A model generated the notes under the pieces. That model saw only the letters and a list, made by a program, of their open reading frames with translations. It was not told where the DNA came from and made no database searches. DNA of 64,000 nt, from contig JACKAW010000007.1 in the NCBI GenBank assembly GCA_020634885.1, positions 124,001-188,000 on the forward strand, in the 5' to 3' direction. The DNA is from Anaerolineales bacterium (lineage in GTDB: Bacteria; Chloroflexota; Anaerolineae; Anaerolineales; Villigracilaceae). Of the stretch, positions 18,535 to 26,413 are shown piece after piece. Positions within the stretch are counted from its first letter, which is position 1. Each line of letters starts with the position of its first letter. The position numbers and the translations under genes are program-made.

Positions 18535-19483
18535 ATTGTTTCCTTATGGGTCCAAGCCCTATAGCATAGCCTTGGTTGAAGTTGGGATATACATAATATG
18601 CAAGAGAATTTGCCCAGTCTTCTGCTCCAGGTCCTGTGAGAACGGGAAAACCTCCAAATCCAGCCGAGTATGGAGGACAGTTAGCGCCTAATGGGTTATT
18701 TACACATGCAAGTGGTGTGTCAGGAGGAAGCTCAGGTCGAATAATTTGATTAGTAGATGGATCAATCGTGTTCCCATATGGCGCCCAACAAATCCGATTA
18801 TCAGGAAAACCCACATCTGTGCTTGGGCATAACCATGTGCCTAATGCTACCATCATATTGCGTGATAACTGATTTCCAGTACGATAATCCCAAACATGCC
18901 CTAGTTCATGGACAATAGTGAATTTTGCATAAGATTCTCCGTTGTCAAATATGTAATTGGGCATTACAACATCTCCCATGATAGATAAATATCCTGGAGG
19001 AGAAAATGGATGGATTTTCTCAGATGTTATTGCAAATCGCGTAATCGCAACTGTGCTGAATGCTGACCTGAATTTGTTAGCCCCACCGAGTTTTCTTGAA
19101 AGATGGTTTATTGATTCTAATACCAATCTTAGTTCTTCAACATTACGCCAATTTCCGTTTCTCCATTCACAACTAGTTGGAGCATCAATATACAATCCTC
19201 CTGTATGAATAATACTATTCAAATAACCCCAATCCTTTTGTATATATACGCCATAACGATCTCTTAACTTGTCCAAAATGATTTCTGCTTCTCTTGACTC
19301 GGCTCCTTCTTTAATGAGTCCAGTTGGGTCGGAAAAAATAATTGGATTCCCTTCAACGTACATCCAGCGATTCATGGACAAGGGACGATTGTAATCCCCA
19401 CTCCACGTATCCCGTGACTGGAAACGCCCATCGGTGGGGTTGTAGTATCTGGCTCTGAGGTAAATTAACTGTGTGGAATCCCC
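18503..19483 (-). CDS. 5'-truncated RHS C-terminal tip, type B (zinc metallopeptidase motif)
   Basis: The frame opens after a stop in the third 20-mer; the first internal ATG is at 19381. The short RHS core remnant (RARYYNP, GRFQSRD, MNRWMYVEGNP, SDPTG) is followed by a tip of about 285 residues. The tip contains TIVHELGHVWDYRTG, a zincin-type HExxH motif, and several Cys residues toward the C-terminus. A peptidase toxin tip is a reasonable reading, since metallopeptidase domains are known polymorphic-toxin tips. As with type A, the N-terminal RHS shell is missing, so this is an orphan cassette. The overlapping lipoprotein gene could be its immunity factor. Confidence 0.7.
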   Translation of the reverse strand, partial: GDSTQLIYLRARYYNPTDGRFQSRDTWSGDYNRPLSMNRWMYVEGNPIIFSDPTGLIKEGAESREAEIILDKLRDRYGVYIQKDWGYLNSIIHTGGLYIDAPTSCEWRNGNWRNVEELRLVLESINHLSRKLGGANKFRSAFSTVAITRFAITSEKIHPFSPPGYLSIMGDVVMPNYIFDNGESYAKFTIVHELGHVWDYRTGNQLSRNMMVALGTWLCPSTDVGFPDNRICWAPYGNTIDPSTNQIIRPELPPDTPLACVNNPLGANCPPYSAGFGGFPVLTGPGAEDWANSLAYYVYPNFNQGYAIGLGPIRKQYVQEKISNIP

Positions 19484-19492
19484 TTATTGTTC
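19358..19492 (-). repeat. RHS-junction inverted repeat, right copy
   Basis: Minus-strand copy of the 15482-15616 repeat, covering the 20-mer and the RHS core end. The pair could support inversion of the 3.7-kb segment between them. Confidence 0.75.
19473..19492 (-). repeat. Island boundary 20-mer, copy 3
   Basis: Same orientation as copy 1 at 14410. The two form direct repeats bounding a 5.1-kb island that ends just before the adenosine deaminase gene. Confidence 0.7.
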
Positions 19493-19507
19493 TTTCCCCG
19501 TAAAAAA

Positions 19508-20545
19508 CTACACGTTCAAATCTTTCCGAAGCGATTGAGTTAATTCGGTTCTTTCTGCATCTGGCAAAAAGGAGGAATGTGCCGCGAGAACCGTCATCTT
19601 CTTCAAGACATCCAACGAAACATTCAACTTCTCATGGATCGCCTGAACCTCATGCGAAAGCGTAATGCGCGAAACGCTCGGGTCATCGGTATTGACCGTA
19701 ACCTTCAACCCGGCTGCCAGCATTTGCGGCAACGGATGCTTTTCAAACTGATTCACCACACCCGATTGAAAGTTACTGGTAACACACACCTCAAAGGTCA
19801 AGCCGCGCTCTTTTGCCAGCGCGGTTACATTCGCATCTTCCAACACGCGCACCCCATGACCGATCCGCTCTGCGCCGAGGTTCTCAATGGCATCACGCAC
19901 ATTTTCAGCGCCGCCCCACTCCCCGGCATGGATGGTGATATGCAGCCCCGATTGCGCGGCTTCCTTGAAAATGCCATAAAACGGATTCGCCTTGAATTCC
20001 GCTTCATTCCCGGCAAGATCCAAACCGACCATGCCGCGATCTTTATAAGAAGCCGCCAGCCACGCCACCTGCTCGGCAAGGTCTGGGCTTTCATGGCGGT
20101 TCACAGAAGCGATCAACCCCACCTTAATGCCAGTATCCTTCGCCGCCGCTTGCGCACTGGTCATTACCCAATCCATCACATCATGCAGCGGAAACCCCTC
20201 AGCGCGGCTCAATGCCACAGGGGTGAAGCGTAATTCCAAATAACGAATGTTGTCATGCGCGGCATCTTCCACCGCCTCGCGGGTAATACGGTGAATCACA
20301 TCCGGCGATTTATAGAACAGGCGCAGGGTCTTGAACTTTTCAAGAAAATTATGAAAGGTCATCGGGTCGCGGTCTTGCACCTGCACCAACCCGCTCAAAT
20401 TCAACAACGAAACCGGCACCGTCACCCCATGCTTGCGCGCAATATCCAGCATGGTCGATAAACGCAACGACCCCTCCAAATGGCGGTGAAGTTCCACCTT
20501 TGGAAGGGCATGATATGGATTTTTAGGAGCGGTCTTTTCTGCCAA
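19508..20545 (-). CDS. add: Adenosine deaminase
   Basis: Deaminates adenosine (or adenine) in purine salvage. The 345-residue amidohydrolase has the metal-binding KVELHRHLEGSLR near residue 15. It also has HAGEWGGAENVRDA with the catalytic Glu region, ERIGHG, and NTDDPSVS with the zinc-ligand Asp. Start is TTG at 20545, preceded by AACGAGG; ATG codons downstream would remove the HxH motif. It lies 11 bases after secA on the same strand and probably shares its transcript. Adenine deaminase cannot be excluded. Confidence 0.92.
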   Translation of the reverse strand: MAEKTAPKNPYHALPKVELHRHLEGSLRLSTMLDIARKHGVTVPVSLLNLSGLVQVQDRDPMTFHNFLEKFKTLRLFYKSPDVIHRITREAVEDAAHDNIRYLELRFTPVALSRAEGFPLHDVMDWVMTSAQAAAKDTGIKVGLIASVNRHESPDLAEQVAWLAASYKDRGMVGLDLAGNEAEFKANPFYGIFKEAAQSGLHITIHAGEWGGAENVRDAIENLGAERIGHGVRVLEDANVTALAKERGLTFEVCVTSNFQSGVVNQFEKHPLPQMLAAGLKVTVNTDDPSVSRITLSHEVQAIHEKLNVSLDVLKKMTVLAAHSSFLPDAERTELTQSLRKDLNV

Positions 20546-20556
20546 ACAAATCCTCG

Positions 20557-23500
20557 TTACGAACGGCGGCGACGCTTCTTCTTCGAACCAGAGTCACCGA
20601 TCTCGATCTGCGTTTCAGTCGGCACAGAAGCAGCTTCAGCCGTTTCAATCGGAGTGATCTCAACCCGGCGCGGTCTTGCCGCAAACGCACGGCTGATCAC
20701 CAACCCGCGCACTTCTTCAAGAAGTTGAGCAAACATTTCCGAAGCCTGTCCTTTGTATTGTACCAGCGGGTCACGTTGAGCATAAGCCTCCAACCCAATG
20801 GAAATACGCAGGGCTTCCACCTTTGTAAGATATTCCACCCATAATTCACTGAACGCACCCAACAACAACTGGCGATGGACTTCATTCAAAACATATTTTC
20901 CAATTGCAGAGGAAAGCTGCGCCGCCTCTTCCTCATTCAGGCTTGAGAAAGCGTCAGTGAGTCTCGCCTCACCGAAAGCGATTCGCGCCGCCGGACCAAA
21001 ATCTGCCAGCTTGGCAGCGTTCTGGCTCAAGCGGGTGAACTCACTCTGCCCCCACGTTTCACGCAAGGATTCTTCCGCCTGCTCAAGGTGCGACATCACC
21101 TCATCGGCAATGTCTTCCGCATCCCTGCCCCCAAGCAATTGCGCGGCATAAAAAGCGTAGGCAAAGCGTGTGTAAACCTGCTTTACCTGTTTGTGTGTTC
21201 TCTGGTCAAACGCAGTCCGCTGCCCTTGTGAAAGGGTAATGAGCAAACGCAATTTACCCGAAGTAGTGGAAACATCTTCACGCTGCAACAACAAGTCAAT
21301 ATCTCGGGCAATTTGGGCATTCAGTCTTTTCTTCTTTGCCTCAAATGCCGCTTGAGTCGTTCCGAGCAGCACATCTGTGAGTTCGTCCCAATCTGAAGGC
21401 AGGGGATTTTGCCACTGCACCTGTTCGCCAAGGCGGTTCTGAATGGCGCCAATGACACGTGCCGCGCTAATGCCCGTCAACTGCGAGGCGACCATTCCTT
21501 GAATTTCGTCCTTCGCTTCTTCCGGGTCATCTGCCAGTTTCTTCAACAAGTCATTGTTTGGACGCAGAGCAAGCCGCGCAAAGGTATTGATCTCTTCGAT
21601 CAGTTTTTGCGGTTTGGGGTTATCTTCGCGGTCTCCCAAAGTCTGGAAGAATGCATCGAGGGTATCTTCTCGTTCCGAGATCTGCATCTCAAGAGTTTCG
21701 CCCGTGCGTTCAATAAGTTGGTCAATGGCATGGAGGGCGTGAGCGTATTCGGCGTCAATAGATTTGGCAACAACGTCCAACGTAGAACGTTTAACCTCCT
21801 CTTTTTCAGTTCCACGAATTTGGTCAAGCAATAACTTAAACCCATACGACGGATACAGACCGTTCTTTGAATCAAATGCCGGTTGAACCTGGTCCAGCCA
21901 TGCCAGTAAACGCCACGGACCTTCTTCATCTGCCAGACCAACTTCTACACGTTTGGTCACTTCGGCATCGAGCATTTCCGCCACATCGCGGCTCAAATCT
22001 TCTTTTACAAAGATCTTGTCACGCTGCAGGTAAATTTGCTGTCGCTGTGTATTCAACACATCGTCATATTCCAGCAAATGTTTGCGGACATCGAAGTTCG
22101 CGCCTTCGATGCGGTGCTGCGATTGTTCGATGACGCTTGCAACCAGGCGGGCTTCCAGCGGGAGTGAATCATCCACTTTGAGGCGTTCCATCAAAGCGCT
22201 GACCTGCTGCCCACCCTGCACACGCATCAGGTCATCTTCAAGCGAAAGATAAAAGCGGGAAGAACCCGGGTCACCCTGACGGGCAGCACGTCCGCGCAAC
22301 TGGTTATCGATGCGGCGGGCTTCGTGGCGTTCGGAGCCGATGACGTGCAAACCGCCAAGTTCCTTCACGCGTTCCATATCTTCAAAATATTGAAGGAAAC
22401 TCTTAACCTCGGCTTCATACAAACCGTAATTCGATGGGTCAATGGTCTTCAGCGCGGCACGGCGTTCATCGTGGGTCATATCGAACGGGTCATTTGAACC
22501 GTTCTTTCCCAACACACGGTTGACCGCAGAGATCACTTCTTCGGCAAGCTCACCGCCGAGTTTAATATCCACACCACGCCCTGCCATGTTGGTGGCGATG
22601 GTCACTGCGCCGAAAGCGCCCGCGCCCGCAATGATCTGCGATTCTTCGGTATGGCGGCGGGCATTCAAAACTTCGTGCATCACCCCGCCCTGAAATATTT
22701 TCTTGAGGCGGTCTTTTGTGGTTTCCGGCACACGCAGAATTTCACACAAGGTTTGCAGGTTGGTTTCGTCATCAAGACTGATGTTCGTCAAGCCATGCGG
22801 TTTTATGAAGGCACGCAAAGCATCAGGGGTGATGCGGTCAATGGGCTGGTTAAAAGGCACGAGGTCCGCAATGAGCCGCCCGTCTTCATCAATATTATTG
22901 GCGCGGACGTAGTGATCGCGCACCAGCAGGTATTGCATCAATCGGCGGACGGGTTCAGCCTTGAGGCGGTTTGAAAGCAGTTCAGAAGATTCAACCGAGG
23001 TGGTACCCACAAGCATTGGACGACCCAATGCGTTGAAGCGCACGATCTCCTGCACAATGGCACGCAGTTTGGCTTCGACAGTTCGGTAGATCACATCGGG
23101 GTAATCTTTACGACGATAGAAAAGCGGCTCGGTCTCGCCCGCTTTTGTGAAATACGAATAGGTGTAGCCCTCTTCGTCCTTGGCTTTGACCTCGGTCAAA
23201 GGCGCTTCTTTTCCATAGGAAAGATATTCAAGGTTCGGCGAGATCGGCGCCACTTCGATGGAATAGATCTTATTAAATTCTTCGGCTTCGGTGAGCGCGG
23301 TACCGGTCATACCTGCCAGTTTCTGGTACATGCGGTAGTAGTTCTGCAATGTGACTGTGGCATAGGTAACCGACTCTGGCTCAACCTTCACGCCTTCTTT
23401 GGCTTCCACAGCTTGATGAAGACCATCGCTCCATCTTCGCCCGGGCATAAGCCGCCCGGTAGACTCATCCACGATGACGACTTTGCCCGCCTGTACCAAA

Positions 23501-24567
23501 TAATCTTTGTTGCGGTGAAAGAGGAACTGCGCCCGCATGGATTGCTGTAAATAACCCATCAGGCGTGCCTGCTCCGGGTTCACATCTTCGGGGCGGTCGG
23601 GGTCGAGAAGCTGAATGCCGAGCAAAGACTCCACCCGTGCCATACCGATCTCGGTGAAGTTGATCGAGCGGGATTTTTCATCCATCTCGTAATCTTCGGG
23701 CTTGAGTTGCTTCACGATCTGCGCCATGCGCCCATACCATTCCAGGTCACCAGAAGCGGGACCAGAAATAATAAGCGGGGTGCGCGATTCGTCAATGAGG
23801 ACGTTATCCACTTCATCGATCATGGCGTAGTAATGTCCGCGTTGAACACGGTTCTCAAGTTTCATTGCCATGTTGTCACGCAGGTAATCGAAGCCGAATT
23901 CCGAGTTGGTGCCAAAGGTCACGTCGGCGCGGTAGGCTTCGGCGCGGTCTACGAGGCGCATGTGACGTTGATCTTCCTGCGGCGACTCGCGTTCAAAGTC
24001 GACGATAAAGGCTTTCTTGCCATTCTCGGTGGCAGCCGCCATTTGCAACACGCCCACACTCAAACCAAGCGCCTGATAAATGGGCGCCATCCAACGGGCA
24101 TCGCGGCGCGCCAGATAATCGTTGACGGTGATCAGGTGAACGCCGCGTCCGAGCAGGGCATTGAGGTACACCGGCATGGTAGCCACGAGGGTTTTCCCTT
24201 CACCTGTGCGCATTTCAGCGATCTCGCCGCCATGCAGCGCCGCGCCGCCGATGATCTGCACATCGTAATGTCTTAACCCAAGCGTACGTTTGGAGGCTTC
24301 ACGCACCACGGCAAAGGCTTCGGGCAAAATTTCGTTAAGTGCATCCTGCTCTGCCTTGTGACGTTCTTTATCGGTCAGCCCATCCAGGCTGCCGGTTAAT
24401 TCTGCAATGCGTTTCTTGAATTCATCCGTCTTGGCGCGTAACGCATCATCGCTCAGCGGTTCGAACTGCGCCTCCAATGCGTTCACTTTCTCCACGATCG
24501 GGCGGTATTGGTCTACAGTTTTCTTTGTGGGGTCGCCACTAAATAGTTTCACGAAGTTCTTAAGCAT
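20557..24567 (-). CDS. secA: Preprotein translocase ATPase SecA (long form)
   Basis: Motor ATPase driving protein export through SecYEG. Walker A MRTGEGKT lies at residues 119-126, with the DEAD-like MIDEVDN motif, LYEAEVKSF..., and the second RecA domain motifs ATNMAGRGVDIKLGG and GSERHEARRIDNQLRGRAARQGDPGSSRF. At 1336 residues it is about 400 longer than E. coli SecA. The excess lies between the Walker regions (about 500-620) and in the C-terminal helical scaffold region. The usual C-terminal zinc-binding cysteines are absent; the tail ends SKKKRRRRS. Confidence 0.96.
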   Translation of the reverse strand: MLKNFVKLFSGDPTKKTVDQYRPIVEKVNALEAQFEPLSDDALRAKTDEFKKRIAELTGSLDGLTDKERHKAEQDALNEILPEAFAVVREASKRTLGLRHYDVQIIGGAALHGGEIAEMRTGEGKTLVATMPVYLNALLGRGVHLITVNDYLARRDARWMAPIYQALGLSVGVLQMAAATENGKKAFIVDFERESPQEDQRHMRLVDRAEAYRADVTFGTNSEFGFDYLRDNMAMKLENRVQRGHYYAMIDEVDNVLIDESRTPLIISGPASGDLEWYGRMAQIVKQLKPEDYEMDEKSRSINFTEIGMARVESLLGIQLLDPDRPEDVNPEQARLMGYLQQSMRAQFLFHRNKDYLVQAGKVVIVDESTGRLMPGRRWSDGLHQAVEAKEGVKVEPESVTYATVTLQNYYRMYQKLAGMTGTALTEAEEFNKIYSIEVAPISPNLEYLSYGKEAPLTEVKAKDEEGYTYSYFTKAGETEPLFYRRKDYPDVIYRTVEAKLRAIVQEIVRFNALGRPMLVGTTSVESSELLSNRLKAEPVRRLMQYLLVRDHYVRANNIDEDGRLIADLVPFNQPIDRITPDALRAFIKPHGLTNISLDDETNLQTLCEILRVPETTKDRLKKIFQGGVMHEVLNARRHTEESQIIAGAGAFGAVTIATNMAGRGVDIKLGGELAEEVISAVNRVLGKNGSNDPFDMTHDERRAALKTIDPSNYGLYEAEVKSFLQYFEDMERVKELGGLHVIGSERHEARRIDNQLRGRAARQGDPGSSRFYLSLEDDLMRVQGGQQVSALMERLKVDDSLPLEARLVASVIEQSQHRIEGANFDVRKHLLEYDDVLNTQRQQIYLQRDKIFVKEDLSRDVAEMLDAEVTKRVEVGLADEEGPWRLLAWLDQVQPAFDSKNGLYPSYGFKLLLDQIRGTEKEEVKRSTLDVVAKSIDAEYAHALHAIDQLIERTGETLEMQISEREDTLDAFFQTLGDREDNPKPQKLIEEINTFARLALRPNNDLLKKLADDPEEAKDEIQGMVASQLTGISAARVIGAIQNRLGEQVQWQNPLPSDWDELTDVLLGTTQAAFEAKKKRLNAQIARDIDLLLQREDVSTTSGKLRLLITLSQGQRTAFDQRTHKQVKQVYTRFAYAFYAAQLLGGRDAEDIADEVMSHLEQAEESLRETWGQSEFTRLSQNAAKLADFGPAARIAFGEARLTDAFSSLNEEEAAQLSSAIGKYVLNEVHRQLLLGAFSELWVEYLTKVEALRISIGLEAYAQRDPLVQYKGQASEMFAQLLEEVRGLVISRAFAARPRRVEITPIETAEAASVPTETQIEIGDSGSKKKRRRRS

Positions 24568-24668
24568 GTAATCCCTTTCAATGGGAAAAGATTATAGCAT
24601 GTGGGGTATTGGAGGAATGTAAGAGAAGTGCGAGGGGTTTATCTCGTAGCTTATAAAATCTGCTGGTG

Positions 24669-24674
24669 TATAAT
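24669..24674 (+). promoter_or_regulatory. -10 box, possibly leaderless
   Basis: TATAAT ends nine bases before the ATG at 24683 of the glycosyltransferase gene, and no ribosome binding site is seen between. The transcript may lack a leader. Confidence 0.4.
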
Positions 24675-24682
24675 GCCGAGAA

Positions 24683-26254
24683 ATGCTAAAAAACAACTCA
24701 TCCTGGCAGGTATTAAATCGCAAGATCACGCTGTCAATCCTTGCAGCCCTCGCGACGTTAATCGTCCTCACGCAGAGCAACCCGGGTACAGTCCTTCCCA
24801 ACCGTGACTACGGTTTTTATTCTTATATCGGTTTGCAAGTTCTACGGGGAAACATACCCTACAAGGATGTGTGGGAAAGCAAGCCGCCCGCCATTTTTTA
24901 CCTGAACGCCGCTGCATTATCCCTTGGGCGTGGATATCGCTGGGGAATTTGGTTGGTTGAGTTCGCCTTTCTCTTTGCCTCCATTCTGGTTTCATATTCT
25001 CTTTTCAAAAAACTTTGGGGCACCACACCCGCCCTCTTTGGCGCAGCCACCTGGCTTTTGGGTATGAACCTGACCTTGCAAGGCGGAAACTATACCGAGG
25101 AATATCCTCTGCTTTTCCACTTCCTTTCCTTCACCCTGCTCCTGTACCTGATTGAAAACCCCAAACAGCGTCTCGTCAACCTGATCATTGGATTGCTCTT
25201 CTCCATCAGCTTTTTATTTCGCCCAAACAATGCAGTCGTCGAAGCAGTTGTCATCCTTGTCCTTGGCGCCACCCTTTTATGGCAGCGCCAATGGAAAGAT
25301 CTATTCAACACTGTCTTGTGGGTTACGCTTGGCATTGTCATTCCCCTTGCGATCACATCCGCGTACTTTGCATATCAGGGTCTCTTTCAAGACATGCTGA
25401 ATGCTTCCATTATTTACAACCTTACCTATAGCGCCACAGACCAAAGCGCCTCATCGCCGCTTTTGGTTGGGTTTAAGTTTTTGAACATTACCGCATGGAT
25501 CGGGCTAGTCGGATACCTGCTTATGTTCACAAAGATCAATGAGATACGCAAAAGCGCTTATCTACCGTTCTTCATTGCACTGGCTGTTGATGTGCCCGCC
25601 GTTGTAGCGTTTAGCGACCCCGCCAAGCGGAATTACGGTCATTATTTCATGAACTGGCTGCCGTTCATCGGCGTACTGGCTGCGCTCGCATTTCATAGCA
25701 TTAGAGAAAAACTATTCCCAAAATTTAACGAGACTCTATTCATTTCACTATTTTTCGCCATCGCCATTGGGGTCTTTGTTTTCAACGGCAACGCCTCCAC
25801 ATACGTCAAAGCCATTGACCACTTTTTCACCACATCTGACCGTGAAGCCCGCTCTCCAATTTCCATTTATGTGGACAATCACACAAACCCCGGCGAATAT
25901 GTCCTTTTCTGGGCAACTCACCCTGGCGAAAACTTCATGTCCCATCGAGATGCACCCATGACCGCGCTGTTCTATCCGAACATGGTGAAATCCGATATCT
26001 CGGATCGCTTGAATGACCAGTTTCTCACTGAGCTTCAAACAAAAACCCCCGTCCTTATTGTAGATATGGGACGCCTCACCATTCCATCCCTTGACCCCAT
26101 CCGTCGGGAAGAGCAGAAAGCCATGGGGGTGTACCCCGCCAACCCACCCCATAACCTGGATGAAGTGCTCGCCTTCATAGAAAAAAACTACTATCTTGAA
26201 GCCGAAGTCAAGGGACGGTCTATCTACCGCCTGAGCGGAACGCAAGAGCCATAA
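24683..26254 (+). CDS. GT-C family membrane glycosyltransferase (PMT/ArnT-like)
   Basis: A 523-residue membrane protein with about ten hydrophobic helices. The first periplasmic loop reads NRDYGFYSYIGLQVLRGNIP, then YKDVWESKPPAIFYL. The DYG and D.W..KPP elements are the loop motif of dolichyl/undecaprenyl-phosphate-sugar dependent glycosyltransferases (GT39/GT83-like). The C-terminal 130 residues form a soluble domain. Such enzymes transfer a sugar from a lipid carrier to protein or glycolipid on the outer face of the membrane. Acceptor unknown. It is divergent from secA and monocistronic. Confidence 0.8.
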   Translation: MLKNNSSWQVLNRKITLSILAALATLIVLTQSNPGTVLPNRDYGFYSYIGLQVLRGNIPYKDVWESKPPAIFYLNAAALSLGRGYRWGIWLVEFAFLFASILVSYSLFKKLWGTTPALFGAATWLLGMNLTLQGGNYTEEYPLLFHFLSFTLLLYLIENPKQRLVNLIIGLLFSISFLFRPNNAVVEAVVILVLGATLLWQRQWKDLFNTVLWVTLGIVIPLAITSAYFAYQGLFQDMLNASIIYNLTYSATDQSASSPLLVGFKFLNITAWIGLVGYLLMFTKINEIRKSAYLPFFIALAVDVPAVVAFSDPAKRNYGHYFMNWLPFIGVLAALAFHSIREKLFPKFNETLFISLFFAIAIGVFVFNGNASTYVKAIDHFFTTSDREARSPISIYVDNHTNPGEYVLFWATHPGENFMSHRDAPMTALFYPNMVKSDISDRLNDQFLTELQTKTPVLIVDMGRLTIPSLDPIRREEQKAMGVYPANPPHNLDEVLAFIEKNYYLEAEVKGRSIYRLSGTQEP

Positions 26255-26296
26255 ATCTTTAAGCCGCGCGTAGGGGAATAACCTGAACATGCGTGC

Positions 26297-26302
26297 TATA
26301 AT
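26297..26302 (+). promoter_or_regulatory. -10 box upstream of dnaE
   Basis: TATAAT in the context GTGCTATAATGCCG, 111 bases before the dnaE start. No matching -35 could be assigned. Confidence 0.35.
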
Positions 26303-26310
26303 GCCGACTA

Positions 26311-26410
26311 GTTCAGTAGTTTTGTAGTTGCATAGTTTTTTAGTTATGTAGCCTCATCATCTTCTACTGAGCGCTCCACTACCTAACCACTCAACTAACT
26401 ATCCAACTAA
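26311..26410. repeat. Octamer-period low-complexity inverted repeat
   Basis: TAGTT recurs every eight bases across 26311-26355. The complementary pattern (AACTA) fills 26380-26410, so the dnaE leader could fold into a long imperfect hairpin. Confidence 0.55.
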
Positions 26411-26413
26411 CTC

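Noticed and set aside
14410..19492. Island considered as a prophage
   Set aside because: Only a 36-residue integrase remnant is present; there are no capsid, portal, terminase or lysis genes.
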